Shown here: positions 1-10,817 of the stretch, in pieces
Numbering within the stretch: position 1 is the first letter of the stretch
How the letters are laid out: the number at the start of each line of letters is the position of its first letter
NCBI RefSeq assembly: GCF_041080865.1
Contig: NZ_CP160906.1
Coordinates: forward strand, 1,116,001-1,180,000
From: Psychromonas sp. MME1
GTDB lineage: Bacteria; Pseudomonadota; Gammaproteobacteria; Enterobacterales; Psychromonadaceae
DNA: 64,000 nt
Direction of reading: 5' to 3'
Notes under the pieces: generated by a model
The model's input: the letters and a program-made list of their open reading frames with translations, nothing else
What the model was told of the DNA's origin: nothing
Databases searched by the model: none
Program-made: the position numbers and the translations under genes

Positions 1-787
1 TGCTGTATTTAGGATAAATATCCGCATATTTAAGTGTCTCTTGGGAACCAAGACAAAGTACGCCATTATTAATTAAACTTTTATCAAACAGCTTAAATAC
101 TCTATTTTGTAGTTTGTTATTAAAATAGATGAGTACATTGCGACACACTATTAAATGCATTTCTGCAAAATCGCCATCGGATACAAGGTTATGGTGCGCA
201 AAAATAATGTTTTCTTGTAAGTTAGAATTTAAAATAATTGATTTTCCATCGGTAATAAAATAGTCAGAAAAATCTTCCTTACCGCCCGCAGCAATATAGT
301 TTTTTGAGTAACTTTTCATGATCCCAATCGGGAATATTGCTTCCTTCGCCACATTCAATATTTTATCATTGAAATCAGTGGCATAGATTTGAGCTCAATC
401 ATAGAGTCCTTCTTCTTTTAGTAAAATAGCCATCGAGTAAACTTCTTCACCGGAAGAGCAACCCGCATGCCATATTTTTATTTTCGGATAGGTTTTTAGA
501 ATTGGAACGATTTCGTTTCTGAGCATTTGAAAGAAACTAGGATCTCTAAACAACTCCGTTACATTGATGGAGAAGTCCGATAATACCCGCTCAAGGTAAC
601 CCGGTTGATGAAATAGTAGGTGTTGTAACTGTGATATCGAATCAAGCGAATCGGTAACCACGCGTGCTAGCAAACGGCGTTTTAGATGCGCTTTAGAATA
701 GTTTCTAAAGTCATAACCAAATTGACGATATAGACCTTCGATTAGAAGGTCTAACTCGATATCTTGAACATCGATATTAGGCATCAT
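1..787 (-). pseudogene. CheR-type protein methyltransferase, broken by an in-frame stop and cut by the window edge
   Basis: This is a SAM-dependent glutamate methyltransferase of the CheR family, which modifies chemoreceptors or acts in chemotaxis-like sensory clusters. The N-terminal helical part is followed by the SAM-binding loop (HAGCSSGEE). The reading frame then meets a TGA at 395-397 and continues in the same frame with clear CheR sequence to the window edge, including the family motif CRNVLIYF. A single C-to-T change of a CGA codon would explain the stop. The ATG at 787 overlaps the stop of the upstream kinase gene (ATGA), so the two were translationally coupled. Stop-codon readthrough is possible but unlikely, because the coupled kinase is also broken. 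Confidence 0.85.
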
Positions 788-3700
788 GCTAACCACACTT
801 TTAATACGGATAATAGTTTCTCTGTATCTATGGGTTTAGTGATATAGTCATTTGCGCCAATTTCTAAACATTTTAAACGCTCATTTTGCATTGCTTTAGC
901 GGTTAATACGATAATAGGCACATCCTTACCTTTTGGTAAATGACGAATTTTTTCAATGGCTTGATAACCATCAACTTTCGGCATCATAATGTCCATTAAA
1001 ATAATATCAACATGTTGGCCAGCTGCGATAAAATCAATAGACTCTTGTCCATTTTCAGCAATATCAACCTGTACGTCGAATGTTTCTAATAAACTTTTCA
1101 TGGCAAATATATTTCGTTCATCATCATCGACAACTAAAAATCGTTTTCCTTTTAATAGGTTAACGTTTTCCGATGAAGGCAAATCGGTAAGCTCATCATC
1201 GCTTTTATGATTTAATTGATGTAAAAATAATGATATTTCATCTTTTAATCTATTAATACTTTTCGGACTTTTTAAAACAATAGTATTCGACAGGCTGCCA
1301 AAAGTTTGCATTTCAGCGTCACTGAGCACTTGATCGGAATAGATAATTACAGGCGTATTTTTATGTTCACTAAAGAGTCTTAAAAACGCCGCATTTTCAG
1401 TTGCATAAAGCAACTTATCGACAACCATACAGCCGACTGGTTCATCTTTTAATAAGCTTAGTGCTGATTGGACGGTTAACTCTTTCATTACCTTAAGCTG
1501 TCCAAGTTTACTAAAGTTATCAAAATTCTCGTTGCCACATTCACCGACGATTAATAGTGTTTGTGCATTTTCTTGAACATTATTTTCAATAGTCGCTAAG
1601 GTTTTATAGATGGTTTTTATATCGACTGGTTTCTTTAAGAAACCGATAACGTTATTAGGCAAATTTTCTTCTTTGATATTGTCTTGGCCACTGATGATAT
1701 GTACCAATGCATTTTTAGTTGCTTCCATAACCTGTAATTTTTCAGCAACGAGATCGCCACTCATATCCGGTAAACCGAGGTCTAATAAAATAACGCCAGG
1801 GGCGAAACTTTCGCTATGCTAAGCGCCTCATTACCACTATGAGCAATACGCGTTTCATAGCCCTTGTTGGTACTTAGTTCGCGCAATGTTTTGGCAAAAT
1901 TCTGATCATCTTCGATAATAAGTAAGCGATTATTATGCTGTTTAGGCTCAACGACTGGTTGAGGAATAGGAGCTTCGCTATCTGGTATCGCTTTTAGTGC
2001 TTTTTTTACGGTGACAACGGGGGCATTCGCTGTGCTTTTTTTCGGCAATAATAAAGCAAAGGTAGACCCTTTGCCGAGAGTACTTGTAACAATAATCTCC
2101 CCACCTAATAACCCTGCAAGCTCTTTCGATATAGTCAGCCCTAAACCTGTACCACCGTAGTTTCGAGATGTTGTACCATCTTCTTGTTTAAATGCTTCAA
2201 AGATGATGCCTAATTTTTCCTGCGCAATACCCGATCCCGTATCATTCACTGCAAAAGCGACATAATCTCCCTCTTTGTCTAGTGTGGACAGTAAATCTCG
2301 TTCGTTGGCGGTGATAGGGTGTATCGATAAGGTGACTTCACCTGTGGAGGTAAATTTTATCGCGTTAGAGATCAAGTTCTTTAAAATTTGTTTCAATCGA
2401 GCTTCATCAGATTGAATTGGTTGCTGTAATTCACTACTTACGTTTGTTGCAAAGCGGATTTTTTTAGATTCGGCAACAGGTTGGAACATCTGCTCACACT
2501 CTTTAGTTACCTTATCAAGGTGCACGCTTTCAATCAGTATATTTAAATGGCCAGCCTCAACTTTTGACAGGTCAAGAATATCGTTAATAATCTTCAGTAA
2601 TCTGTACCTGATGAGTGAATAGTCTGTGCAAACTCAAGTTCTTTAGCTGATAGGGGTTGAGACCCTTTTTTACTGGAAAGCAGTTGTGATAGCACGATGA
2701 TGCTATTTAATGGCGTTCTTAATTCATGGCTCATATTAGCAAGGAATTCAGATTTGTATTTATTAGATTGTTCTAACGCCTGTGCCTTTTCTATGATTTC
2801 CGTCTGTTTTTGAAGTAAAACATTATTTTTATTATCAATATCTTTCTTCTGCTGTTCGAGTAAGTGGGTACGCTCTTCTAGCTCTTCATTGGTAACGCGG
2901 AGTTCTTCCTGTTGTACTTGCAATTGTTGCTGGGAATCGCGCAAATCTTTAGTTTGAAGCTCTAACTCGCCATTAATTTTACTCAGATTCTTCTTGCTGA
3001 ACGGTCATTTCTTCTGTTTGTAGCGTTGTTTTTTCAAGTAAAATACGCATCTCACTGCGCATTTTTGTTGAATTCACGGCATTGGCAAGGGAAGTGGCTA
3101 ATATATTAATGAGTGCTAAGTGGTCACTGGTGATCTCTTTAACAGAGGCAAATTCAATAATGGCCAAAACTTCATTTTCATATAGACAAGGTATAACCGC
3201 AATATTCTTCGGTTTGCTGCCACCTAATCCCGATTGAATAGTGATATAGTCATCTGGTGTATCATTAATAATAAACGCCTCTTTTTCAAGTAAGCACTGT
3301 CCGACAAGACCTTCACCCGAGTGAACTTTATTTATAACACTTTTACGATTGGAATAGGCATAGGTGGCACTCAATGATAGTTCATTTCCATCACGTAGAT
3401 AAATGGCGCCCATTTGCATATTTAGCAGTTTACATAGATAACTTAATGTTTCTTTTGTTAACAGGGCGTAATCATCTTTGTCACGAATGATCTCATTGAG
3501 CGTATTTTTCGCCGTTTCAACCCGGTTTTGAAAATCAAACTCCTCAATCATCAATTTAAGTTTCGCCATAAATTTATTAAATGAGTTAGCAAGATGGCCT
3601 ATTTCGTCATCTGTTTTTATATCAAGACGGAAATCGACATCAATTTCGCCCGTTGCAATATCAGTAAATGTACTATTTAGTGAATGTATTGGCGAAAGAA

Positions 3701-4686
3701 TACGCGAAATGATTACCGCTGCTGCGATAAAACTGGCTATCACCACCATTACAATAATAAGCAGTAGTGTTTGCTGCATACCATTTAACGTAGCGGTTGC
3801 TTCTGTTTCATTAACCTCAACAACCAGACCGATTAAATAATCGCCTATATCTATAACGGTGTAACTACCGATAACCTCCATATCATGATAACTTTGGTAG
3901 ATAGCAGTATCGGTAAAGTTAATATTGTTATCTCTAATATGTTTGCCAAGTGCTTGTGTCGCTTTTGTTGTTAATGTTTGTTTAAATGCACCACCTTGAT
4001 TGTATAGAATCACTCATGGTGTCGGTTAACAGTAATCCGCTAGCATCGACCATGAATACATCTTTCGTATCGCCCAGCTCCGCAGCGCCAGTGTCGATAT
4101 AACGCGTTATACCATCGAAGTCGATGGGTAGAATAAACACCCCGACCAGGTTATTGTCGATATAAATTGGACGAGCATAGGTAATAATTTTAGTCAGCGT
4201 AACATCGGAGTAAAAAGGTTCAGAATAGGTCGCTTTTTTCGTTTTTAACGCTTTTTGCAAATAACTTCGTGATGATAAATCGGCGCCTAAGTATGAAGCT
4301 TTATTAGCGGCAATTATTTGCAATTTATTATCAACAACGACCGTATCAAGTGAAGTGATTAAACCCGATATGTTCGTCAACATCGAGTTCATAACATCTT
4401 GCTGTTCTTTCTTTTTTGATGGGGCGTCTAGTTGTTGTAAGGTTGCTAATTGCGTATCGAGTTGCAGTGTTTTAATGGTTAATTCAACTTCTTTTTCAAT
4501 ATTTGAAAATTGATTTTTAATCCCTTTTTTATAGTAATCCAATGCCATTCTATTTTTACGATATGTTTCTGCTGTTAATTCCTGTCCAGCTTTGCTAATG
4601 GTATAATAACTGACAATGATTAATGGTAATAACCCAGAGACGATAATAAGCAGAATAATTAATTGTTTAAAACCTAATTTGTTCAT
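784..4686 (-). pseudogene. Hybrid sensor histidine kinase (sensor-HAMP-GAF-HisKA-HATPase-REC-REC), four frameshifts
   Basis: This was a membrane sensor kinase of about 1,290 residues. In order it shows an N-terminal membrane helix, a periplasmic dCache-like sensor, a second membrane helix with HAMP, a GAF domain, a coiled coil and the H-box ([11 protein letters not shown]). A HATPase domain (NAIKFTSTG, DTGSGI, YGGTGLGLTISK), a receiver, a degenerate receiver-like stretch and a final receiver (VVDDDERN, ILMDIMMP) follow. The frame changes near 3993-4000, 2975-2999, 2597-2612 and 1787-1800. In each case the domain continues directly in another frame, as expected for one-base indels; for example the first receiver's LLDLGLPDMSG resumes after the last break. 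Neighbouring long genes are intact, so real decay is more likely than sequencing error. The downstream cheR is also broken. Confidence 0.87.
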
Positions 4687-4934
4687 ATTTGTATATATTC
4701 CATTAATGTAAACATTAGCAAGCGTGCTATTACTAATCGTTATTACATCCTATTGCAATAAATCTTACAATGGATAATTATTCTAAGATCTTCGCATATA
4801 ATGAATCGCAAGGTAATTGGCGGATAATAACTCTGTGAACTGATCTTGTTAAATTTACTCATAATACATAGCGTTCAATAACTTGCTATGGTGAAATAGC
4901 CCTTAAACCGTTAATAACAAAGAAGTCCACATAA
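4687..4934. other. Divergent intergenic region between the decayed kinase and tex
   Basis: This AT-rich spacer separates the minus-strand kinase from plus-strand tex and must hold both promoters. I see no convincing hairpin, RNA gene or conserved box in it. Confidence 0.4.
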
Positions 4935-7112
4935 ATGAATGACAAACATACTTCCTTAAATCTGCAACTTGCTAACGAATTACAAGTGACCATTAAACAA
5001 GTTGATTCATTTATCACCCTTTATGATGATGGTAATACCGTGCCGTTCATCGCGCGTTATCGTAAAGAGATGACAGAGGGGCTTGATGATACACAATTAC
5101 GTTTGTTGGAAACGCGATTAATATATATGCGCGAGTTATATGAAAGACGTGACACAATCATCAAAAGTTTAGTTGAACAAAATAAGCTTACTGATGCGTT
5201 ATCACAACAACTTAATGCGATTACCAGCAAAAATGAATTAGAGCGGCTTTACCTTCCCTATAAAAGTAAACGTGTTAGTAAAAGTGAACTGGCTATTGCT
5301 GCCGGTCTTGAGCCCCTTGCTGATATATTGTGGTTTCAAGATGATGGCAGTATCAACAATCACCTTGTTCGTAAATATATTAATCTTAAAGCGGGGTATA
5401 CCGATCCACAATTGGTATTGGATGGGGCATTAGCCATTTTAATTGAGCGAATATGCCGCGACAGTATTGTTATTGACCTTCTTTACAAGCATCTTTTTTC
5501 GCAAGCCGCGTTGGTCTGCAAAGCCGCTAAAGGTGTCGATTTAAGTCATAGTAAATTCAAAGACTACGCCGATTACAGTGAGCGGGTTAATAAAATTCCA
5601 GCACATCGAATACTCGCGATAATGCGCGGCAAAACAGAGGGCGCATTACAAGTTAAATTAGAGAGCGATCCTGGAAAAGATAAATCCTCTACAACGAGTT
5701 ACTGTGAAATATTAATCGCCCGCCATTTAGGTTTTTCATTAACGGCTATATCGAATACAAGCTGGCGTGCACAGGTTATTAAGAAAGCCTGGAAAGCTCG
5801 TCTACAGGGACAATTAGAGACACAAATTTTCGCTTATTTAAAGGAAAAAGCATCGGATAATGCAATCGATATATTTGCCAGTAACTTAAAAGAGTTGTTA
5901 ATGGCTGCGCCTGCCGGTAATAAAGTGGTATTGGGATTAGATCCTGGTTTTAGGACGGGTTGTAAAATTTCTGTAATTGATGAAACAGGAAAGTTATTAG
6001 ACTACGCAACTATCTATCCACATCCCCCTCAGCTTAACGTAAAACAAGCGCAGCAGAAACTAACGGAATTAATAGAGAAATATTCCGTTGATTTAATTGC
6101 GATTGGTAATGGCACCGCATCGCGTGAAACCGATCTTCTCGTTCGAGAATTAATACCGAACTTATCGCGTACAGTCACACAACTCATTGTTAGTGAAGCA
6201 GGAGCATCGGTATACTCAGCTTCAGAGCTTGCTTCACAGGAGTTTCCTGATTTGGACGTTTCCATTCGAGGGGCCGTTTCTATTGCAAGGCGTTTACAGG
6301 ATCCTTTAGCTGAGTTAGTAAAAATAGATGCAAAAGCGATTGGGGTAGGGTTATATCAACATGATCTTAACCAAATGCAGCTCGCACAACGATTGCAAGC
6401 AGTAGTCGAAGATTGTGTTAATTCAGTTGGAGTTGATTTGAACAGCGCATCGGCATCACTACTAAGTTTTGTTGCAGGGCTTAACAGTACCGTTGCTCAA
6501 AATATTATCGATTATAGAGATCAACATGGGGCGTTTACTAACCGTAACTCACTTAAGAAAGTGCCTAGACTAGGGAATAAGGCATTTCAACAAAGTGCTG
6601 GTTTTTTACGCATAGCGAATGCAAAAAATCCATTAGATAATAGTGCCGTACATCCAGAGTCTTATCCTCTTGTAACCGCTATTGCAGAGAAACAAGGCGT
6701 GAAAATAGCAGCATTAATTCAGAATGAAACGATTCTTAATAAGCTGCAAGCTGAAGATTTTGTAACAGATAAAATAGGCTTATTAACAGTAAAAGATATC
6801 ATAAATGAATTAATTAAACCGAGTCGAGATCCCCGTCCTACCTTTACCACAGTGCGTTATGCTAAAGGCATTGATAAAATAACTGACTTACAAGTAGATA
6901 TGTTACTGCAAGGGGTTATATCTAATGTGACCAGTTTTGGTGCCTTTGTGGATATAGGCGTTCATCAAGATGGTTTGGTGCATATTTCTCAATTGGCGGA
7001 TAGATTTGTAAGTGATCCTCTACAAGTTGTTAAACCAGGGCAAATTGTGCAAGTGAAAGTGACTCAAATTGATATAGATTGTAAGCGCATTGCTTTAACT
7101 ATGCGCCTATAG
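4935..7112 (+). CDS. tex: Tex/YhgF-family transcription accessory, nucleic-acid binding protein
   Basis: Tex is a cytoplasmic RNA/DNA-binding protein associated with transcription in many bacteria. The 725-residue product has the N-terminal helical Tex region, a YqgF/RuvC-like domain beginning LGLDPGFRTG near residue 335, helix-hairpin-helix segments (about 490-560) and a C-terminal S1 domain (about 650-722; GVISNVTSFGAFVDIG). It ends right after the S1 fold, so it lacks the 40-50 residue tail of many homologues (E. coli YhgF is about 770 aa). The ATG has only a weak purine-rich upstream sequence. trmK follows after 10 bases and is probably cotranscribed. Confidence 0.96.
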   Translation: MNDKHTSLNLQLANELQVTIKQVDSFITLYDDGNTVPFIARYRKEMTEGLDDTQLRLLETRLIYMRELYERRDTIIKSLVEQNKLTDALSQQLNAITSKNELERLYLPYKSKRVSKSELAIAAGLEPLADILWFQDDGSINNHLVRKYINLKAGYTDPQLVLDGALAILIERICRDSIVIDLLYKHLFSQAALVCKAAKGVDLSHSKFKDYADYSERVNKIPAHRILAIMRGKTEGALQVKLESDPGKDKSSTTSYCEILIARHLGFSLTAISNTSWRAQVIKKAWKARLQGQLETQIFAYLKEKASDNAIDIFASNLKELLMAAPAGNKVVLGLDPGFRTGCKISVIDETGKLLDYATIYPHPPQLNVKQAQQKLTELIEKYSVDLIAIGNGTASRETDLLVRELIPNLSRTVTQLIVSEAGASVYSASELASQEFPDLDVSIRGAVSIARRLQDPLAELVKIDAKAIGVGLYQHDLNQMQLAQRLQAVVEDCVNSVGVDLNSASASLLSFVAGLNSTVAQNIIDYRDQHGAFTNRNSLKKVPRLGNKAFQQSAGFLRIANAKNPLDNSAVHPESYPLVTAIAEKQGVKIAALIQNETILNKLQAEDFVTDKIGLLTVKDIINELIKPSRDPRPTFTTVRYAKGIDKITDLQVDMLLQGVISNVTSFGAFVDIGVHQDGLVHISQLADRFVSDPLQVVKPGQIVQVKVTQIDIDCKRIALTMRL

Positions 7113-7122
7113 GGATTGAGTC

Positions 7123-7827
7123 TTGAAGTTAAATAGATTAAAAAAGAGTGCACGTCTACAAACTATTGAGCAGTTAGTAACGTCAAATTATACCCATATA
7201 TGGGATTGTTGTTGTGACCATGGTTTATTAGGGATTAATCTACTCAATGGTCAAGTCGCATCAACGGTGCATTTTGTAGACATAGTGCCTCGGATATTAT
7301 CCGAACTGCAAGGTAAATTAGAAAAGTATTGGCAAGGTGATATCGATGCTTGGATGATTCACTGCACAGATGTGAAGGCCTTAGCATTTGATAATTATGG
7401 AAAGAGCGAGACGCACTTAATCATCATTGCTGGTGTCGGAGGTGAATTGATGATGGAAATTATCTCTTCATTGTTAGCAAAAATAGCCAATATTGATGCA
7501 GAATTTATTTTGTGTCCCGTTCATCATAACTATGAAGTGCGTCGATTTTTAATCGGTCATGGCATGGGGTTAATAGATGAACATTTGGTTTTCGAAAATA
7601 AACGTTTCTATGAAATTATGCATGTGTCGAGAAAGGCTAGGTCAAAAATCAGTTGTATTGGTGATAAAATGTGGGAATTACAGAATCCTTTACACAGGCA
7701 ATATTTGCAAAAAAAAATAAAACATTATCAAACGTTAGTTAGTAATAGTAAATATGATGCTGATGATGTTAATAAAAGTTATCAAGCTTTACTCGATAAA
7801 GTGATGGATATCAATGAACGGCAATAG
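7123..7827 (+). CDS. trmK: tRNA (adenine-22-N1)-methyltransferase TrmK
   Basis: The 234-residue protein matches the TrmK/COG2384 family, which uses SAM to methylate N1 of adenine 22 in tRNA. The Rossmann-fold SAM site is WDCCCDHGLLG near residues 28-38, followed by the acidic strand FVDIVP. A later IIAGVGGELM segment and LCPVHHNYEVRRFL are typical of the family. I use the TTG at 7123 because AGGGA lies just upstream, and no nearby ATG keeps the conserved N-terminus (KLNRLKKSARLQTI). It lies 10 bases after tex. The stop is 4 bases from the convergent minus-strand gene, with no obvious terminator between them. Confidence 0.88.
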   Translation: MKLNRLKKSARLQTIEQLVTSNYTHIWDCCCDHGLLGINLLNGQVASTVHFVDIVPRILSELQGKLEKYWQGDIDAWMIHCTDVKALAFDNYGKSETHLIIIAGVGGELMMEIISSLLAKIANIDAEFILCPVHHNYEVRRFLIGHGMGLIDEHLVFENKRFYEIMHVSRKARSKISCIGDKMWELQNPLHRQYLQKKIKHYQTLVSNSKYDADDVNKSYQALLDKVMDINERQ

Positions 7828-7831
7828 TTAC

Positions 7832-9220
7832 TTATTCTATAGGAAGTTGTTTATTTAAGACAAATTCAATGCCATACAGTGACATTGCGGTGCTGGTGGC
7901 TTTATTTTGTTGTAGTGTTGCACCTAAACGAATCTCCTGTTGTTTTGCCTGTTCAATGAAACTGAGCAGCTCCTCGCCAGGGGTAGTTAATAATTTATGG
8001 CTAATGGATTCAGAGAATATTAAATCTGAGATAGGGTAATTTTTCAGCACATCAACGGAGAATTGTGTTTCATTTTTAATATACCAGTAAATTTTAAAAT
8101 GCTGCAAACGTGCCATGACTAATACCGCAAAAATAGGTGAGGTACTTGGAATTGTTTCAGGTGAGTCAATATAGAGATCGATTTGAGATGCCTGACAGTT
8201 TAAATAGTCTGCTAACGCTGACGCTGATTTTTGTGATACCCCCTCTGGGAACCATTTATCTAAAACGAGCGCACTGATAACTCGGCGCACACTCTCTTTA
8301 TTCGGCAAGGCTACAATTTGCTCTCGTTTCATCTCCTGCGAACAAAAATAGCTCTGCAGCTGTTGATCCTCTAGATTATAAATGCCAGATGCCCGCATTA
8401 CATCGGGTGTTTCATTAATCCAATGCTTGACGTAAACATCACCACACAACAAAAGTAGCATTTGCTCCCATTGTTGCTGATTGGGTGTTGAATTAAGCGT
8501 AGCTAGGATGGTAAATCCGAAATTTACGGCTAGCTGTCTGGCAGCACGACACTGATTAGCACTTAAATCGCCAAACAAAATAAGTGTAGGGAATCTATTG
8601 TTCAGCGCTAAGTGCTTGAGAATACCGATAAATAAAATATTGGTTGTGGTCAAGTCTATGATAAGCAGTTGATCATTTATAATATTATTTTCAATTTTTG
8701 TACCATTAAATATCTGTAGCTGTGACAGCCCTGTTGCGGTTAATGCAGTTGATACCTTATTGTCTTCATTATTCGATATTAAGGTAACATGATAGTTCAT
8801 TAACCATCGTTTGAACCAATATTCAATACGTTGAAACCACTTTAATAATTGGTCATGTAGTTGCTCACTATTTTGACAATGAATAAAAAAATCCAACTCA
8901 AAATCCATACTTGGCATTTTGCCAAGCCAAAAAATGGGGATATCTTGGCGCATTTTTAATAGTGTTGTTAACTTATTTAGTAGTGGGTGGGTGGTTATAT
9001 TGTCCGGTAACACCAAGACACTTAGACGCGGGCTGGCACTGAGTAGTAGAATAAGTTCTTCAATGGTATTGGTGAAATTAATATGGTAGTTATCATGGTT
9101 AATATGTACTTTATAGGTGTAAACTGACAACTTTATGGTTTGCTGGGTGTTTATAGGTGACGTTAATAACGTTAACTCCTGTTGATCTAAAATAGCACTA
9201 TTAAAGTTAGTATTTGCCAT
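7832..9220 (-). CDS. Uncharacterised 462-aa cytoplasmic protein, possibly with a degenerate EAL-like C-terminus
   Basis: I do not recognise this protein with certainty. It has no signal peptide or membrane segment. The middle alternates hydrophobic strands and helices in a receiver-like manner (LLIIDLTTTNILFIGILK). The last 150 residues (SQIDLYIDSPETIPSTSP onward) have the order of an EAL phosphodiesterase, ending SFIEQAKQQEIRLGATL and LYGIEFVLNKQLP, but without the catalytic EAL, DDFG or Glu residues. If the resemblance is real, it is a catalytically dead c-di-GMP binder or adaptor. The ATG at 9220 is preferred over an upstream TTG because GGGGA lies 6 bases before it. It follows the 9241-9903 gene by 20 bases, so the two probably form an operon. 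Confidence 0.6.
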   Translation of the reverse strand: MANTNFNSAILDQQELTLLTSPINTQQTIKLSVYTYKVHINHDNYHINFTNTIEELILLLSASPRLSVLVLPDNITTHPLLNKLTTLLKMRQDIPIFWLGKMPSMDFELDFFIHCQNSEQLHDQLLKWFQRIEYWFKRWLMNYHVTLISNNEDNKVSTALTATGLSQLQIFNGTKIENNIINDQLLIIDLTTTNILFIGILKHLALNNRFPTLILFGDLSANQCRAARQLAVNFGFTILATLNSTPNQQQWEQMLLLLCGDVYVKHWINETPDVMRASGIYNLEDQQLQSYFCSQEMKREQIVALPNKESVRRVISALVLDKWFPEGVSQKSASALADYLNCQASQIDLYIDSPETIPSTSPIFAVLVMARLQHFKIYWYIKNETQFSVDVLKNYPISDLIFSESISHKLLTTPGEELLSFIEQAKQQEIRLGATLQQNKATSTAMSLYGIEFVLNKQLPIE

Positions 9221-9240
9221 CACCAATCCCCGAAGGCGTT

Positions 9241-9903
9241 TTATGGTTGCTGTAATATGTTGGAGGGCAATTCTGGCAATGAGTCGCCATCATTTTTCGC
9301 ACAAATCAGATATTCATTATGAAACTTAACATTTGATTTTGCGGCTCGCTTTTTATACAAAAATATATTTTCTGTAAAAGCAAGGTCGATCGCACATTGT
9401 TGCTCACCACGAAGATATAAAGAGAGTGGTTTTGTTAATATTTGCTGCTCATCGAAACAGTCATTAAGTTGCTGCACACAAACAATCAGTGAATTTTTGC
9501 CACCGCTATGACGGTTTAGTCGATCGCCCACAACGAGGTCTGTCGTAACTAACCAATCTTTTGACTCAAGGGCGGAGAATAATTGAATTAATTGGCTTTT
9601 ATCTATATTTTTAACCTGATTCTGCTCATCTAAAATTTGCTTATAACAGTGTTGTAAATGAATAAATTGCTCTTTTAAACGGGCGTTTTTATTTAAACTA
9701 CGTACCTGTTTTTGCCAATCTTTTAAAGTCTCCAATAATATAGAATCGAAGCGTTTATTCTTTATCGCCGTTGTGATCCAAGCAGCGAAGTAATGTGCTT
9801 CACTGAGCGCATTTTTAGGTGTTTTGCCAGTCGCTTGTGAAGCCGCTAAGTCAGTCAATGCACTATTAACGAGTGTATATATTTCCTGAGAAAAAAAAGC
9901 CAT
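9241..9903 (-). CDS. DUF2913-like conserved protein
   Basis: This 220-residue cytoplasmic protein resembles, from memory of its N-terminal half, the DUF2913 family of marine gammaproteobacteria. It starts with helices followed by a pattern like ATGKTPKNALSEAHYFAAW, a conserved RFD and a segment of the type LNKNARLKEQF. The C-terminal half is more variable. There is no signal peptide, membrane segment or catalytic motif, and the function is unknown. It is the first gene of a likely two-gene minus-strand operon. The divergent DUF1415 gene begins about 100 bases away, so both promoters lie in 9904-10000. Confidence 0.62.
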   Translation of the reverse strand: MAFFSQEIYTLVNSALTDLAASQATGKTPKNALSEAHYFAAWITTAIKNKRFDSILLETLKDWQKQVRSLNKNARLKEQFIHLQHCYKQILDEQNQVKNIDKSQLIQLFSALESKDWLVTTDLVVGDRLNRHSGGKNSLIVCVQQLNDCFDEQQILTKPLSLYLRGEQQCAIDLAFTENIFLYKKRAAKSNVKFHNEYLICAKNDGDSLPELPSNILQQP

Positions 9904-10000
9904 GTAAATCCTATCTGTTTAGACAAAATGAGACTATTTTAGCACTTTTATCTCAGTTGTTGCTATTATATTTAAAAACCAATTTTTAGGGTTCCTATTG

Positions 10001-10558
10001 ATGTCAAATGATAAACAACAGTTAATTAATGCAACACAGGCATGGGTTGAAAAAGTCGTCGTTAAATACAATATATGCCCCTTCGCGCGGCAAGAAGTAG
10101 AACGAGGCTCAATTCGCTATAGAGTGGTTGAAAGTAGTGATGTGGCTTCTGTATTAACATCATTAATAGAAGAGTGCTTTTATCTTACTGCTAACGAGGA
10201 CACAGAAACAACCATTATGATTTTAGCCAATGGCTTTGAATCTTTTGATTATTTTCTAGATCTCACTGATTTAGCCAATGAATTACTCTACGAGCAAGAT
10301 ATAGAAGGCATTTACCAGCTAGCCCATTTTCACCCAGATTACTGTTTCGCTGGCGAACCTGCTGACGATCCAGCCAATTATACTAACCGTTCACCTTATC
10401 CAGCGCTGCACATCATTAGGGAAGCTACAATGGAAAAAGCATTGAAAAACCATCCCGATCCCGATCAAATCCCACAACGGAATATACAATTTTCACGTAA
10501 AAAAGGGCGCGAATTTTTTATAAAATTACTCGAATCATGCCACAAAAATGAACGTTAA
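10001..10558 (+). CDS. DUF1415 family protein
   Basis: The 185-residue product carries the hallmarks of DUF1415 (COG3310). They are W-V-E-K-V-V near the N-terminus, NICPFAR, a central LANGFESFDYFLDL, the metal-site-like AHFHPDYCFAG and a C-terminal RSPYPALHIIRE. The biochemical function is not established; the conserved Cys, His and Asp residues suggest metal binding. I start at the ATG at 10001 rather than the TTG one codon earlier, because TTAGGG lies at a suitable distance. It appears to be a single-gene unit. Confidence 0.85.
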   Translation: MSNDKQQLINATQAWVEKVVVKYNICPFARQEVERGSIRYRVVESSDVASVLTSLIEECFYLTANEDTETTIMILANGFESFDYFLDLTDLANELLYEQDIEGIYQLAHFHPDYCFAGEPADDPANYTNRSPYPALHIIREATMEKALKNHPDPDQIPQRNIQFSRKKGREFFIKLLESCHKNER

Positions 10559-10817
10559 CGCTCTATCAGAATCAGTTATTATAATTTAGCAATGGCGCGA
10601 TACGTTGAAATTAACGAATAACGTAAAAGAGATTTGAAATTTATAAGTAGATAGTTAATATACCCCCATTATGTAGAGGGAAACCTTCATTGTGCTGCAA
10701 AAGCGTTCTTTTGGACAATGAAAATTTGCTATATTAGGCCATTAGTTTGAAAATGAGTCGTGTTTATTATTCCTCTCGCTTAACTTCCCTTAGATAGCCA
10801 ACAGACAAGGAACTCCT
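10559..10817. other. Intergenic leader of the condensin/nuclease operon
   Basis: This spacer precedes the Wadjet-like operon. Apart from the possible extended -10 element annotated separately, I see no RNA gene or long repeat. A short CCCCCATTATGTAGAGGG segment near 10663-10680 has weak symmetry only. Confidence 0.35.
10727..10735 (+). promoter_or_regulatory. Possible extended -10 promoter element upstream of the jetC/mksB-like gene
   Basis: The sequence TGCTATATT fits a TGn extended -10 with a TATATT hexamer. No good -35 hexamer lies 16-18 bases upstream, which extended -10 promoters tolerate. It sits about 80 bases before the first gene of the operon. This is a by-eye match only. Confidence 0.3.

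Noticed and set aside
784-4686. Treating the kinase pieces as five separate small genes
   Set aside because: Each piece ends mid-domain and the next frame resumes the same domain at the same point. They are fragments of one gene, not an operon.
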